From Zhengitettix transpicula (lineage: Eukaryota > Arthropoda > Insecta > Orthoptera > Tetrigidae), in the NCBI GenBank assembly GCA_037074705.1, contig CM073590.1, positions 183,614,746 through 183,678,745 on the forward strand: a stretch of 64,000 bases of DNA, in the 5' to 3' direction. The position numbers were made by a program, and so were the translations under genes. Position 1 is the first letter of the stretch; every line of letters starts with the position of its first letter. The notes under the pieces are model-generated. The model was not told where the DNA came from. It saw only the letters and a program-made list of their open reading frames with translations, and made no database searches. Shown here piece after piece: positions 35,931 through 49,689 of this stretch.

Positions 35931-36865
35931 AAAAACAATAATGTTCGTATTGAAGTCTGTCTTGGAACTTTAACCAATCATAGAGTGAATCTAGTTTTCG
36001 AGACCAGCCGAGGAATCCCGTAACTAAATAATTCGTCCATAGAAAACTCCATGCTGAATGAAGTCTGAAAATATTACATGAAACGTTTGGCATTAATGTA
36101 CTTCTTCAGTAAAGCTGTGTGATGGTAAATAAGACGACGTAAAGAGCCGCCGGAATTTAGTGACGTGAAACAATATAGTAATCAGCGTTACGGACTGTTG
36201 ATTAAGTATTTTCTTTAAAAATAAATAACTGTGAAGTGCACAATTCATACGGTACCAGAGCAGCTCTAAAGAAATTGTAAAGTTTTATATAAAAATAAAT
36301 ACCGTCATATTTGTGTTTTTATATAATATGTTATTGTAGATTTAATTAGTATTTTTTATGTAACTATTTTGGTGTTAATTGCAAATCAGTATCATTATTA
36401 GAGGCTCGTTAAGCGGCCTCGAAGTTTTGAGTGTCATTAAACGCTGTGGGATTTATTTAAAATAGTACAAAATTAAATTAATTCGAAATTACTAATAAAT
36501 ATTTTTTATATTAAAAAAATTATTTAATTCATATAAATTATCTTTTCCTTTTAAAACTTTAATAGCACATTAATTGGTCGTAACGTGTTGGCTTGTTTAT
36601 TTCATTTAATTTGTATACTACAATATACATATATAATCTACAACAACAGAAGTGATGTGACCGTCCAGCAAAAATGTTTGAGAAAAAAAATGAAAAATGA
36701 TCCACCTATAAAAAACGTTGCCGACCAATGCTTTATATAGTTGTTATAAGGACGATCCCATCCTGAGGCAAAATGGCGGATGTTTCAAAACATTGTTTTG
36801 CTTTATTTTTCATTCGATATTATTAAAAATTTACATCGTTTATATATAACCGTTTCGTTGGAATA

Positions 36866-39180
<2,315 letters not shown>

Positions 39181-39188
39181 CTTTTTTA

Positions 39189-39326
39189 AGTCGAAAGGAT
39201 GGCCGAATACAGACAGTTTACAGGTTACGGTTCACCTGTTGAGGGCCACGATACGTGGAGGAAACGTTGTGAAGTATTAATTCAACTATTATTCTAAACT
39301 GTCTGTATTCAGCCATCTTTTCATCT
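39189..39326. repeat. Foldback element, about 32-bp arms
   Basis: GATGGCCGAATACAGACAGT at the left is complemented by ACTGTCTGTATTCAGCCATC at the right. The arms extend with mismatches into AAGTCGAAAG / CTTTTCATCTT. The 75-bp centre includes GGAGGAAACGTTGTGAAG. It may be distantly related to R3 (GCCAAATACAGAC). Confidence 0.75.
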
Positions 39327-39817
39327 TATAACTTTTAACAGATATATTATGCCATATTAATTTTCTGTACTTTGTTCTTGAATAATTGCGTAATTGTATC
39401 CGATTTAGCTGGATGTAGTTCTGATGCGTAAATTTACATATCTGCGGTACGCGTAACACCTCATCCATATTCTGTTTCCGGTTGTAGCGATCTGCGATAT
39501 TAATCGTGTTTGTGGATAGGAAATCCGATAGCAGCTTTGCAAACTCAGATAAACCACCTAATTCAATCCAACCAACCGGATTTTACATTGCAAATATTGG
39601 CAAAAATGTACTCTTTATCCTAACCAAACACCGGGCAGACCTTCGCAACGGTGTGATCGCAATTCATTCAGATTATCACATCTATGGAAACCCAATACTG
39701 TTTTATCGTCTCTGATATTTCCTGATTCCAAAACAAGGACCTGAGGTCTGAGAACTCAAGGAAGTCTTACGTGTGCGTTGCCCGCATGAACGAGTAAGGA
39801 ATCTTATGTATAAGTAA

Positions 39818-41432
39818 ATAGCTGAGTGCGTGACGTTGCCCGGGTATTTATTTAAATTAGCCAGGAGAGGGAATTAATGCAGAGCTAACCTCTTGGTAAA
39901 CATTTCATTTAAACAGCATCAATAGCGCATGTATTTGGAACATTTACCCATTTACATTCCCCTCCCGGACCTAACCCTCTGGCATCAACTTCAAATAAAC
40001 CAGACTGATGACTTGCAGTGTTCGGGTATTCTCCTACTCATAAGTGTATAAGAATAACGACGAATTAAAATAGTAAAAATTACTCGCTAACTTAAAAACG
40101 TCTAAAACTACTCCCCGTACCTTAAACGAATACAGAAATACAACCTTTAATTAAATGGAGACCAAAATATATATTGTACGCTAAGAAAATCAAAATTTAC
40201 CCCGAAACTTAATAGGATCAAAACTACTCTGGGTAACTTTGCGTCAACCACGTCAACCTCCACGCGAAGGAACACAAAATATCATTAACCACCATGGTTA
40301 ATGCAAAAATTAAACTCAGCGACTCCTACAGTCCCGGAATCGACACTATATCGGTCTTTTTTTCATTATTTTTATGAAAACCCCTTCCACCACCACCTGT
40401 ACGACAAAGGTTGTTCCATTCCTTGCCCTTTAGAGTTGAAATTAGACACTTCAAAATTCTAGAATGACACTACTTAACTAAGCGACTCCGACAACGTTTT
40501 ATTCCATGCTGATAATGGCCGTTTGGGAATTTTTTAAAAATTACACCCCCTTTACCTCAACGCCCTAGTGGTGGTAGATATGTCTTAAGCCCTCAGTGTT
40601 TGTTCCTGGATCGTAAGTAACATGTGTATAACGTTTGGTAGAAATTGGTCTACCCAGTTAAGATAACCAACTACTGAATCCTTGGCTCGACAACCTCGAA
40701 GGGCCTTGGTCTACCGAGACGGCTGCCAGACTGTCATCTTACATGACACATTCTGGATTTAGGAGTGACACCTGGTCAGAGTGTCGATTCTCCCACAGCC
40801 TTAACCCCAGTTTTCTTGACCAGACCCAGCTAAGATAGTAAACGTAAATTCGTTACACCCCCACTCCCATCGGCTGAGCTGTACACTAACTCGTATGGTA
40901 AATGTCCGAATTAAACTCAGTGACTTCCATAACCCCAGATTCAATTACTGTCTGCGTTGTTTATTCATTACTTTTATGTAACGGCCTTTCGCCCACATCC
41001 TGCCGCACATCAACACCTAGGGACTAAATTACAACTTAACTGACGTAGTGAATGTCCGAATGTCCGAAATTAAACTCATTGTCTTCTATAGCCCTGGATT
41101 TAACACCAATATCGGTTCTTTCGAGTTATTTTTATGTAACTCCCGAACACCCCTTCCCTTATTGTGCTTTAAGGGGTTCAAATTATACACTAAATACATC
41201 TCGATAGAAATATTAATCACGTAGACGCCGAAAAGTAATTAATCGACGCTAATATCGCCCGTTTTAGCATGTTTTATAATTTCACCTACCGCTCATCCCT
41301 TGAGAGTTGTCTACGGCTTCGAAAGGCCGACAGAAACTTCCTCGAGGGTGCGCACAGCAACTCACCAAAGATGAATGGTTTAGGAGCGCATATGGGGACA
41401 GACAGAGAGACATACATTTTTATATAGAGAGA
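39818..41432 (-). mobile_element. R6 Helitron-like repeat, large copy
   Basis: This copy lies in the reverse orientation: its terminal end is at 39818 (AGCTGAGTGCGTGACGTTGC, then GGGTATTTATTTAAATTAGCC) and its start is near 41432 (complement of CTCTATATAAAAATGTATG). It holds three diverged internal units, each starting ATTAAACTCAG/ATTAAACTCAT, at 40308, 40911 and 41071. A SINE fragment is inserted at 40666-40823. It aligns with 44466-45745 over most of its length and has no protein-coding frame. Confidence 0.55.
40666..40823 (-). mobile_element. SINE fragment inside R6, 14-bp target duplication
   Basis: Flanked by ACCCAGTTAAGATA (40652-40665) and ACCCAGCTAAGATA (40824-40837). GAGACGGCTGCCAGACTGTC and TTCTGGATTTAGGAGTGACA match the 3' part of the tRNA-derived SINE at 51684-51885. 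The tRNA-like head is missing, so it is 5'-truncated. The R6 copy at 44.5-45.7 kb lacks this insert, giving an empty-site comparison. Confidence 0.8.
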
Positions 41433-42880
41433 AATGATTTTAAGTTAATGTTTTAATTTGAAAGTTGGAAAATACATTATGAAGTCCAATCGAAAATTAT
41501 TTGCGGTCTTAAGAATTACACGAATATACAAAGCACTTTATGAGTACACTTCGAACGCTAAAAAACTGAAGCTTGTCAATATCTTCTCCCTGCAGACATT
41601 TACCACAGAATGAATTATTTCCTTGCCACCGAGAACGCCTTCTAATGGTCCTTTTTTTCTCACATTAATATTTCTGACTGAATGTTGTCATGAATGGAAA
41701 ATGCGCGGTCATCTCTGGAAACAACCTCCGCTAGAAGGCTGCAAAGTTGATTCGAAGATGTTCCTCAGTTCTCTAGATGAAATGTCATGCCATGAGATGT
41801 CCCGTTCGTTTTTCTTGAATTCCGCGACGGAGAATGGTCCTCAAGAAATATTCACAGCGTGCAGAACATTCGGCGACATACACGTTCGCGAAAAAATGTG
41901 TCCAGTAAACGTTGAGCTTGGGCTTCTTGTCAAGGATATTTGAACCGCAGTCACGTGAGAACCATTTCTTGCAAGGGTTCGCACATGTCTGATTAAATTG
42001 TCCAATAATTCTGACAGGTATAAACGTAAAAAGATAAATAGAAAATTACGTGTTGACTGATACACTAAATACCATCATTAGGATACTATTACATTCTTAT
42101 CGCAATAGCTCCGAGTAATATAGCTGGAAGCTACACACATTTATGACTCAAACCACGCTCTCATTTTCCAGTCACGCGAATGTTACATAAAAAACATGGG
42201 AATATGATCTCACGTTGCAAGCGTACATATTGACAGTAAATTTAGCTCATGTAATTTGATGCTAGTACTAATACTACGTATTTATAAAAATATTATACTT
42301 ATAATGTTAATTAGGTATGACTTAGGACAACAAGGAAACAGATTATGGAAACAACACAGAGAGAATGAAGAGTCAATATCATGAAAGAGAAACCAAATTC
42401 GGGTTGAGCGAAAAAGACGACGAGGTGGTAAGAAAGCCAAAGGAAAGTAGAATAATAACCATGGATCTGTAATTGATGGATATTTAATAGTCTTTGAATA
42501 TTTGGATAAATTTGTGATGTAGAAATTTTTAATAAGGGAATATGAGGAAAAATTTGGCTTGAGGTGTTTGGGGACGATTGGCAATAGGATATTGCATTTT
42601 TTCCAATGTGCTGTTAAGTGTTTAATATTAAAATTTAATGGGTACTAATTGAAGATTAAAATATTTCGGACAATTTTTAATTTATGTTGATGGAACTTGG
42701 AGTTATACAGTAATACAGCTCTGTCTACAAGATTGTATACCACAGCTCTCTTTTGGTTTGTAGGATGATCAGAAATATATTTACAAATAATATAAAATAT
42801 CCATCATTTACAGGTTCCAACTAATACCCCTTCCCACTTGATCAAAAACCACAGGGACGCACTTGACACCTACAGCAAAC
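41433..42880. other. Intron 3, no gene recognised
   Basis: A 106-codon plus-strand open frame at 41623-41943 and a 100-codon minus frame at 42282-42584 carry no motif I recognise. They sit in intronic sequence between repeats, and neither shows splice or repeat support. Left unannotated as genes. Confidence 0.4.
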
Positions 42881-42887
42881 ATTGTGT

Positions 42888-43046
42888 TGTTATAATTCCT
42901 GCTACATAGGACAAACAAAACGTTCCCTTAATACACGCATCAAGGAACATATAACTAATATCAAACTTCCCATTGTTAAACAATCAGTATCCAAACATAT
43001 AATCAATTGTAACATGCATTTGATTGGCAAAATGCTAAGATTTTAG
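42888..43046 (+). pseudogene. Penelope-like element GIY-YIG endonuclease remnant
   Basis: The open frame begins CYNSCYIGQTKRSLNTRIKE and continues HITNIKLPIVKQSVSKHI to LRF and a TAG stop. CYIGQTKRSLNTRIKEH matches the GIY-YIG nuclease of Penelope-like retroelements (Cys-x-x-Cys then YIGQT..S...R..EH). The upstream GIY half and the reverse transcriptase are absent or decayed. About 53 codons remain. A broken copy with no role in the host gene is the likely reading. Confidence 0.7.
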
Positions 43047-44189
43047 ACATTTAATATAGACTTTCTCTAATATTTCCTGACAGGGTTGAGAACTGAGTTC
43101 CATGGTCACTACCTGAATTACCTAATAAAGTTCACGTTCTGTAAGTAAATAAATTTCTTAAATGGAATTATAGCAACAGGCACGTAAATGATATTTTTAA
43201 CGTATCATTTATTGCAAGGTATAATTGTAGAATTGTGACCATATCCGTGACATTTACGTCAATTTCAGGCTATAACTATATTTCACCATTAAATCATATA
43301 AACATACATATTCAATCCTAATGAGTTAAGTAATTTGTTTTTGTCACATTTAACTATTTATATACGTATATATTCATGCTCCAATGTTTTACGCTTTCTT
43401 TCCTTAAAATATATCTTATATTTTGTGTTGATTGCGCACTTTCGAGGAACCAGTAAATTTACAGTTAACGACGTGAAGAAATCAAGAACGGAGTATTCCA
43501 CGATCTGTTCTTTGCCTTGTCAGAAAGGAAAATGGTTATTAACTAAGATACAAACATGTTAACAGTGTAATTGAACAGTATTATTGAAATGGCCTTGGAC
43601 TTCCACGTCTGTCCCTGGGTCGTCACGCGAACTTTATTGAACGTCATTGTTCAAAGCCACTCGCGTGAAAGCTTTGTGCACTGTGCCATCATGAAGACAC
43701 GTGTGATTCTTTGTCAACTGTCAGTTTGAAATCCACAATGTACAAATCAATACAGATGTTCACTGCTAAAATACGAACGTAATGTAAGATCAAGTTAATA
43801 GCTGTTTTTTTATTTTATTGATTTTTCCTTGTACGCCAGTGCGGGATACGTAAAGACAGCAATGTTACTTCCAAATTCCTGATAGTTTCAACAGAATAAT
43901 GAAGATACAATTTATGTGAATGAAATATATAATATATTTAAATAATTGTTTTTTAAACTTGCTGGTAAAACGAATGGCTCTCGCCAATGCAGTATTCATA
44001 AAAAAAATAGTCCTGCTGACAATCTAATTGGAGAAGAATCTGATTGTTACATCTGTATGGATCATTAACATTGCCATTAAGAAAGAGGGAGAAGAAATAC
44101 CTGGAATGCTTTGGAGGACAATTGAAAAAATAAAGTGGACAGATATAAAAAAAAAAATTTTTAGAAGAATAAGTGACTAGAGGCTATAG

Positions 44190-44390
44190 TTTTTAAACTG
44201 GATCGGATACTTCCTCACGAAAAATTGTTTAATGCATGACATAACCGAAGGACACGTGAACTGTGTTCTAGATCGTGGAAGGGGAAAAAGAGTGTTGCTG
44301 GTAGACGACTTGAAGGGAGAAAGAAGAAAATATGGGATGATGACAGAAGAAGCTCAGGACAGGTCACAGCGGACGAAAATTTACATATGA
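44190..44390 (+). pseudogene. RTE-like LINE ORF2 C-terminus remnant
   Basis: One frame reads NWIGYFLTKNCLMHDITEGH then a basic stretch, LLVDDLKGERRKYGMM and TEEAQDRSQRTK. It matches the tail of RTE/jockey-like LINE proteins (WIGHxxRxxxLxxxxIEG...GRxRxxxxxDL...AxDRxxWR). Preceding sequence (KWTDIKKKIFRRISD) fits the same tail but is cut by TAG stops. Nonfunctional. Confidence 0.65.
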
Positions 44391-44465
44391 AATCCAATGT
44401 TCTTCCAGTAGGCAGAACACTAATTAATAGTGACACTGTACAATTGAAGTTACATATTTCTGAAA

Positions 44466-45745
44466 TATACTATCTGAGTTGACGACGTTGTCCGGAAATT
44501 TATTTAAATTACCCCGGAGAAGGAATTCATTCGACACTACCATCTTGACAAACATTTCATTTACCCAGCAATAATAGCGCCGGAACATTTAACCTCCCCG
44601 ACCTAACCCCTCGGCATCAAACTTCAAATAAATCAGCACGATGACTGACGGTACTTTAAAAATTCGAAAATTCTCCTGCTACATAAAATAAGAGTGTCGA
44701 AATAATCATGCCTTATTAAAAGTGAAAAATCTTCGCTAAAATAATAAAGACTAAAAATACTCCCGGTATTTTACAGGAGTTAAAAAAAAACTGCACAGAG
44801 GCCAAAATATAGCTGGTACCCTAAGAAAATGAAAAATGCATCCAAAACTACTCCGGGTAACATTTTGTCAACCACTTCCAATACGAGGAACATAAAATTT
44901 CATTATCCACCCTGGTTAATACGAGAATTTGACTCAGCGACCCTTAAACCCTGTAATCGACTCCAAATCTCGGTCGTTTTTGCATTATTTTTTATGTAAA
45001 CACCTTGCCCCACCACCCTTACCATAAAGGTGATAATCCCTCCGTTGCGTTTTGGAATTGAAATTAGACACTTAAAAATTCTAGAATAACACTATCAATT
45101 TCAGCGGCCCCGAAAACGTTTTCTTCGACGACAATAACGGCTTATTACGATTTTTTAAATGTCACCCCCTTTTTTCGAGGTGTTAGGTTTCTTTTAATCC
45201 ATCGGTGTTTGTTCCTAGATCGTAAGTAACTTGTGTATAAAGTTTAATAGAAATTACTCTACGCGTTTAAGATTGTTCACTGAAATTTATTTCGTCTCCT
45301 TCCACCCCCACACGTACGGGTATAACTGCAGCTTAACCAGTATGGTAAATGTAGAATTAAACTCGGTGACTTCTATAACTCCCTACATTCAACAACAGTC
45401 TCAGTAGGTTACTCATTCATTACTTTTATATAACCGCCTTTCACCCGCTTCGTCTTCCACTCCCACACCTTGGGCTTGACTGACATAGTTCATGCCAGAA
45501 TGAAACTCATTGTCTTCTATAACTCTGGATTTGTCACCAATCTCGATTTTTTCGCATTATTTTTATGTAACGAACCTTCACTGCCTCCATTAGTGGTGCT
45601 GTAAGAGGTTGAAATTATACACTAAAAACTTCTAAAACTAATTATTATACTTTAAAAATGGTCGTTTTAGCATGTATTTATATTTCATCCGCTTGGGAGT
45701 TTTCTAACGCTTCGAAAGGCCGACAGAAACCTTAGCGTTCCCGAA
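44466..45745 (-). mobile_element. R6 Helitron-like repeat, second copy
   Basis: Aligns with 39818-41340 in the same reverse orientation: AATTTATTTAAATTACCCCG at 44500, three internal ATTAAACTC-type units at about 44930, 45353 and 45499, and CTTCGAAAGGCCGACAGAAA near 45720. The start end is truncated after this block. It lacks the SINE present in the 40-kb copy. Another short R6 piece lies at 49205-49390 (GTTTGTTCCCGGATGTTAAG). Confidence 0.55.
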
Positions 45746-47285
45746 AAGAATTAAATAGACCTTATACGAACATTTATCTTAAGTTATACTTTATTTTAAA
45801 GCCTATTTGAAACGACAGATAAGTTTTGGGGCATTATGTTATACATAATTATGAGTTTAAGCTACGCTCTGTCGTCCATTAGATTTCTGTCGCAGTTTTT
45901 CCTCTAAAATGAAGATAAATATCATAATACTGAAGTCGGTATTAAGAGTATAATAATCTTAAACATTAAAATTCTGCTTATCATATAAAAAAATCTAATT
46001 TAATTATAGACTACGACTATGAAATATTAAATTCGAGAAAATCAAACGTGGGTAGAAAATGATGGTAATTAAATATTCAGTTTTAGATAATTAATTACAA
46101 GCACAACAAGCCAAGAGGGACCCAATTTGAATTTCATTCCATTCATAAATGGAAGCATTGTAAGTTTGGAATAATTGAGAACAATGGTTGTAAATTGCTT
46201 CTGCTCGCAGGTGAGAGAAATTAGGGAAGACAATGATTGCTTCGCTCCGGCGATTATAGCCGACACTTGTGATGAGTTGTTCTGGGGGAGGGATTATTTT
46301 GATAATCACTGCGAATCCTCGCTGTTGCGGGCGTAGTGCCAATAAAGGTTCCGGGAGGGTCTCTATTAAGCAAGACTCCAGCACTGCGTTGACATGGCTG
46401 CCTCCGCTCTAATTACCACGGGCTTTTATCGCACACATCACAAGATTGGTTTTTAATGTAATGAATTTACGGGTGGAGCCGACTTTGAGTTAAAGTTATG
46501 TCTAACGAGCTCTTTGCATTTGCTGTTACGCGTGCAAATAGGTTCGCACTTACAAGCCCAGAATACGCGAATATTTACTCGGAGCTCGTTTCAGAACAAA
46601 GCGACCTTTGATCTCAACAGACATGTCACCGTAAAGGCAGCCGCATTTAGCGATGGCGCCGTTAAGAAAGGAAGTATAAACAAAAATACTCATATTATTT
46701 CAATATAAATAATTTTATGTAACACCATAGAATAGGAAAAAACAATTTTAACAAGATTTTTCTAAAATAAAATAAATTGCTAGAAATTATTTTAATACAG
46801 TGAAATTGAGTACAAATTATTAAAAATTAAGTGGTGCTTTAAATTAATTAAAGTGGTCCGTTGAGAACGCATTTCCGAAGCAGTTCTGATAAATTTTGTA
46901 ACGGGGAAGATGAAACATTAAATTAATTTAAGACATTTAAAAAAAACGACCAAGATTATTGATATTGCACTTAAAATAAAACTAACATTTATGTATACTA
47001 TTAGTTTTACCTGGTTTAGTAAAGTCGTGTATATATTACTGACTGTTTCAGACAATCTAACCCAATAATAAAATAAATATTAAATGTCAATTATGAGTAA
47101 AATGTCAGTATTTCAGTCGTATAAGCTAAATAAAACAATAGGATAAGTATAAATTTATGTCTTACTTTATTTGGTCAGGCCCCCGATACCATTGACTATT
47201 ATTCCGTGATCGTTTATGATTATTTCGTATATCTATGTCCCTAGGAGAGTCTTTTCCCACTCTGCTCCTCCACATCATCATCATA
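45746..47285. other. Intron 3, no feature recognised
   Basis: AT-rich except 46080-46660, where G+C is higher. A 97-codon minus frame at 46091-46384 and a 64-codon plus frame at 46514-46708 have no recognised motif. Confidence 0.45.
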
Positions 47286-47290
47286 TGCAT

Positions 47291-47625
47291 TTTTTTGGAG
47301 TAACAGGCTTCATGAGACTAATCCACGTGGTCGAAACTTCCCTTTAATAGCATAAGAAGGGATTTTAAAGGGGGGATGCGGAAGGGTAGAGGAAGGTAGC
47401 CAAGGGTTAACTAAGGCCCAGGGCTGTGGTTTAAGGATTCTACCCGGCATTCGCGTAAAAGTGAAGTAGGACAAACCTTAGAAAACCTGCATCAGGTAGG
47501 TAGGGAATTGGGTACTTGTCCAACGCCCTTCGGATGGCGGGAGAGAGGTTTTCTGTGTGGACGCAGCTTTCCCTTCTCCGAGCCTCGACCAGCTTAGGTG
47601 GAGGCTGGCCGACTATTCCAATAGA
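47291..47625 (-). mobile_element. R1 copy e, minus, 5'-truncated
   Basis: A T run at 47291-47296 (reverse of the A tail) is followed by R1 in reverse: TAACAGGCTTCATGAGACTA through GGATGCGGAAGGGTAGAGG to GGCCGACTATTCCAATAG. The head is missing. Its truncated end is joined to the duplicated segment described at 47525-47966. Confidence 0.8.
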
Positions 47626-47966
47626 AGCCATACTATATGAAGTTTTCTTTTACATTTTCATGCATACAAGTACTGAGGTGGCATGAATGTAATATGCCCC
47701 AAAGTAAAGCTCCATACTTCTAAAGATTTAAAAAGTAAGGCTCTTCTCAAATAATTATACAATCACAATTTCAAATTCGGAAAATACATATTTAACTTGG
47801 AATTCACTCGCTCATGAATGAATGAAACGTAAATATAATTATTTATATAGTTGATGTAATTATGATTGAAAAAAATTATAATAGAAATTAACCGATTAAA
47901 TATTACTATATAAGAGACGTTATTGAGGTGGGATTATTTGGTAAACGACCATAACATTGAATTAGA
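47525..47966 (+). repeat. Duplicated segment, first copy
   Basis: Closely matches 52193-52657 in the same orientation. The block includes about 100 bp of R1 (from the GGATGGCGGGAG region) and 340 bp of non-R1 sequence (GCCATACTA, ACAAGTACTGAG, TAACTTGGAATTCACTCGCT, GTAAACGACCAT). Mismatches and small indels show an old duplication, or two insertions of one longer element. Confidence 0.85.
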
Positions 47967-48475
47967 CTACATGAGGCTACATGAGGGTAATCCACATTGG
48001 GAAAATCCCCTTTAATAGCATAGGAAGGGATTTGAAAAGGGGGATGCGGAAGGGTAGAACAAGGTAGCCAAGGGTTAACTAGGGCCCCCGGGCTACATTT
48101 TAAGGATCCTACCGGCATTCGCCTAAAGAAATGCAGGGAAAACCCTATAAAAACCTGCATCAGGTAGGTCGGGCATTGGGTACTTGTCCCACGCCCTTCC
48201 AATAACGGGAGAGGAGTTTGCTGTGGGGACGCAGCATTCCCTTCTCCGTGCCTCTAACAGGCAGCTGGCCGACTATTCCAATGGGAATAGCGGACAACTC
48301 TTACCGTATGACCAAGGTCTGCGATCCTGGAACATACACCTCTCAAAACAGTCTGATGTGCCTCGATGTGTGGGATCCTTAGTTTAAAAAAATAAGAGGA
48401 GATAGAGATATCCCAAAAGGTAGCCCTCTCCATCTCTCTTGAAAGGTTCTGCCTGCCAGAGAACATCTCTCACAG
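47967..48475 (-). mobile_element. R1 copy f, minus
   Basis: Reverse-oriented R1 from AGGCTACATGAGGGTAATCC to a head ending GCCTGCCAGAGAACATCTC. It lacks the poly-T edge. It lies head to head with copy g, with a 40-bp R1 tail fragment in plus orientation (48496-48534) between them. Confidence 0.8.
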
Positions 48476-48540
48476 GCTTATTAATAAATAATATGTTCAC
48501 CATGTGGATTACCCTCATGTAGCCTGTTATAATAGAATTG

Positions 48541-49080
48541 TCTGCGAGGGCTGTTCTCTCGCAGGCAATACCTGCGAGGGATGTTCTCTCGCAGGCAGAA
48601 CATTTTAGGAGAGATACGAAGGGGCTACCTGTGGGTATGCCTTTTCGTCTCCGTTTTTGAACTAAGGTTCCCACAAGCCGAGGCACCTTGGGCATACGGT
48701 AAGAGTTGTCCGCTATTCCCATTGGAATAGTCGGCCAGCTGCCTCCTAAACTGTTAGAGGCACGGAGAAGGGAATGCTGCGTCCCCACAGCATACTCCTC
48801 TCCCGATATCGGAAGGGCGTGGGACAAGTACCCAATCCCCGACCTACCTGATGCAGGTTTTTCTAGGGTTTTCCCTGCATTTCTTTAGGTGAATGCCGGT
48901 AGGATCCTTAAAATATAGCCCGGGGGCCCTAGTTAACTCTTGGCTACCTTCTTCTACCCTTCCGCATCCCCCCTTTCAAATCCCTTCCTATGCTATTAAA
49001 GGGGAGTTGCTCAATGTGGATTACCCTCATGTAGCCTGTTGCCCTAAAAACAAAAAATGTAGCCTGTTGCCCTAAAATAA
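48541..49080 (+). mobile_element. R1 copy g, two head hairpins and doubled tail
   Basis: The head shows two tandem hairpin units (CTGCGAGGGCTGTTCTCTCG and CTGCGAGGGATGTTCTCTCG, each closed by CAGGC). The body follows the consensus through GCTATTCCCATTGGAATAGT. The tail TGTAGCCTGTTGCCCTAAAA occurs twice in a row (49032-49052 and 49058-49077). With copy f it forms an inverted repeat with arms of about 450 bp. Confidence 0.83.
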
Positions 49081-49689
49081 AAAGTGTCTTGATCAAATAA
49101 ACTGCGACTCGGGTATCAAATGATAACGAAACATTTGGAAATGAAGGATTTTTATTATCATATATTACAACAAAAATTAATATCGGAACAAATACGTTAC
49201 ATTACGATTCTGAGCGACCTCGTAAACTATTTTTTTGGTTCCAAAATAGACAGTTTCCGCATATTTTATATTTTTCTAATGCCACCCCTTCCATAGGGAT
49301 ACTAAAGTTATCGTAACTCCACAGGGTTTGTTCCCGGATGTTAAGTGATACGTGTACGAAGTTTGGTTGAAATTGTTCTACGCATTAATGAATAACTTCA
49401 GTTACAAAGTGTTTTACAATATTAATATTATGCTTTATTTCGTAAAACCTCACCTTTCGGGAATATGAGCCATGGAGGAAAATTACCTGTCGGGTAAACG
49501 TCAATCGGGATAATGTACTAAGGGCAAATGGCAATCGGGATATTGTTGTCGGGAAAACAAGTGTGTGTCGGGCAAACGTCCGGCTCCCCTGGGCATGTGT
49601 ATGGGAACCTTTCCGCACAATGATGGTAAACAATGATGATAATACAAAAAAGACGAGAATTTAATTTGAAAACACACCTGGCTTTCGTA

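Noticed and set aside
41623..41943. 106-codon plus-strand open frame
   Set aside because: No motif, no repeat relatives and no splice evidence; length is possible by chance in this much sequence. Kept only as a G+C-richer island.
46091..46384. 97-codon minus-strand open frame
   Set aside because: Not recognised, no cyclase similarity and no phase-compatible splice sites checked as convincing.
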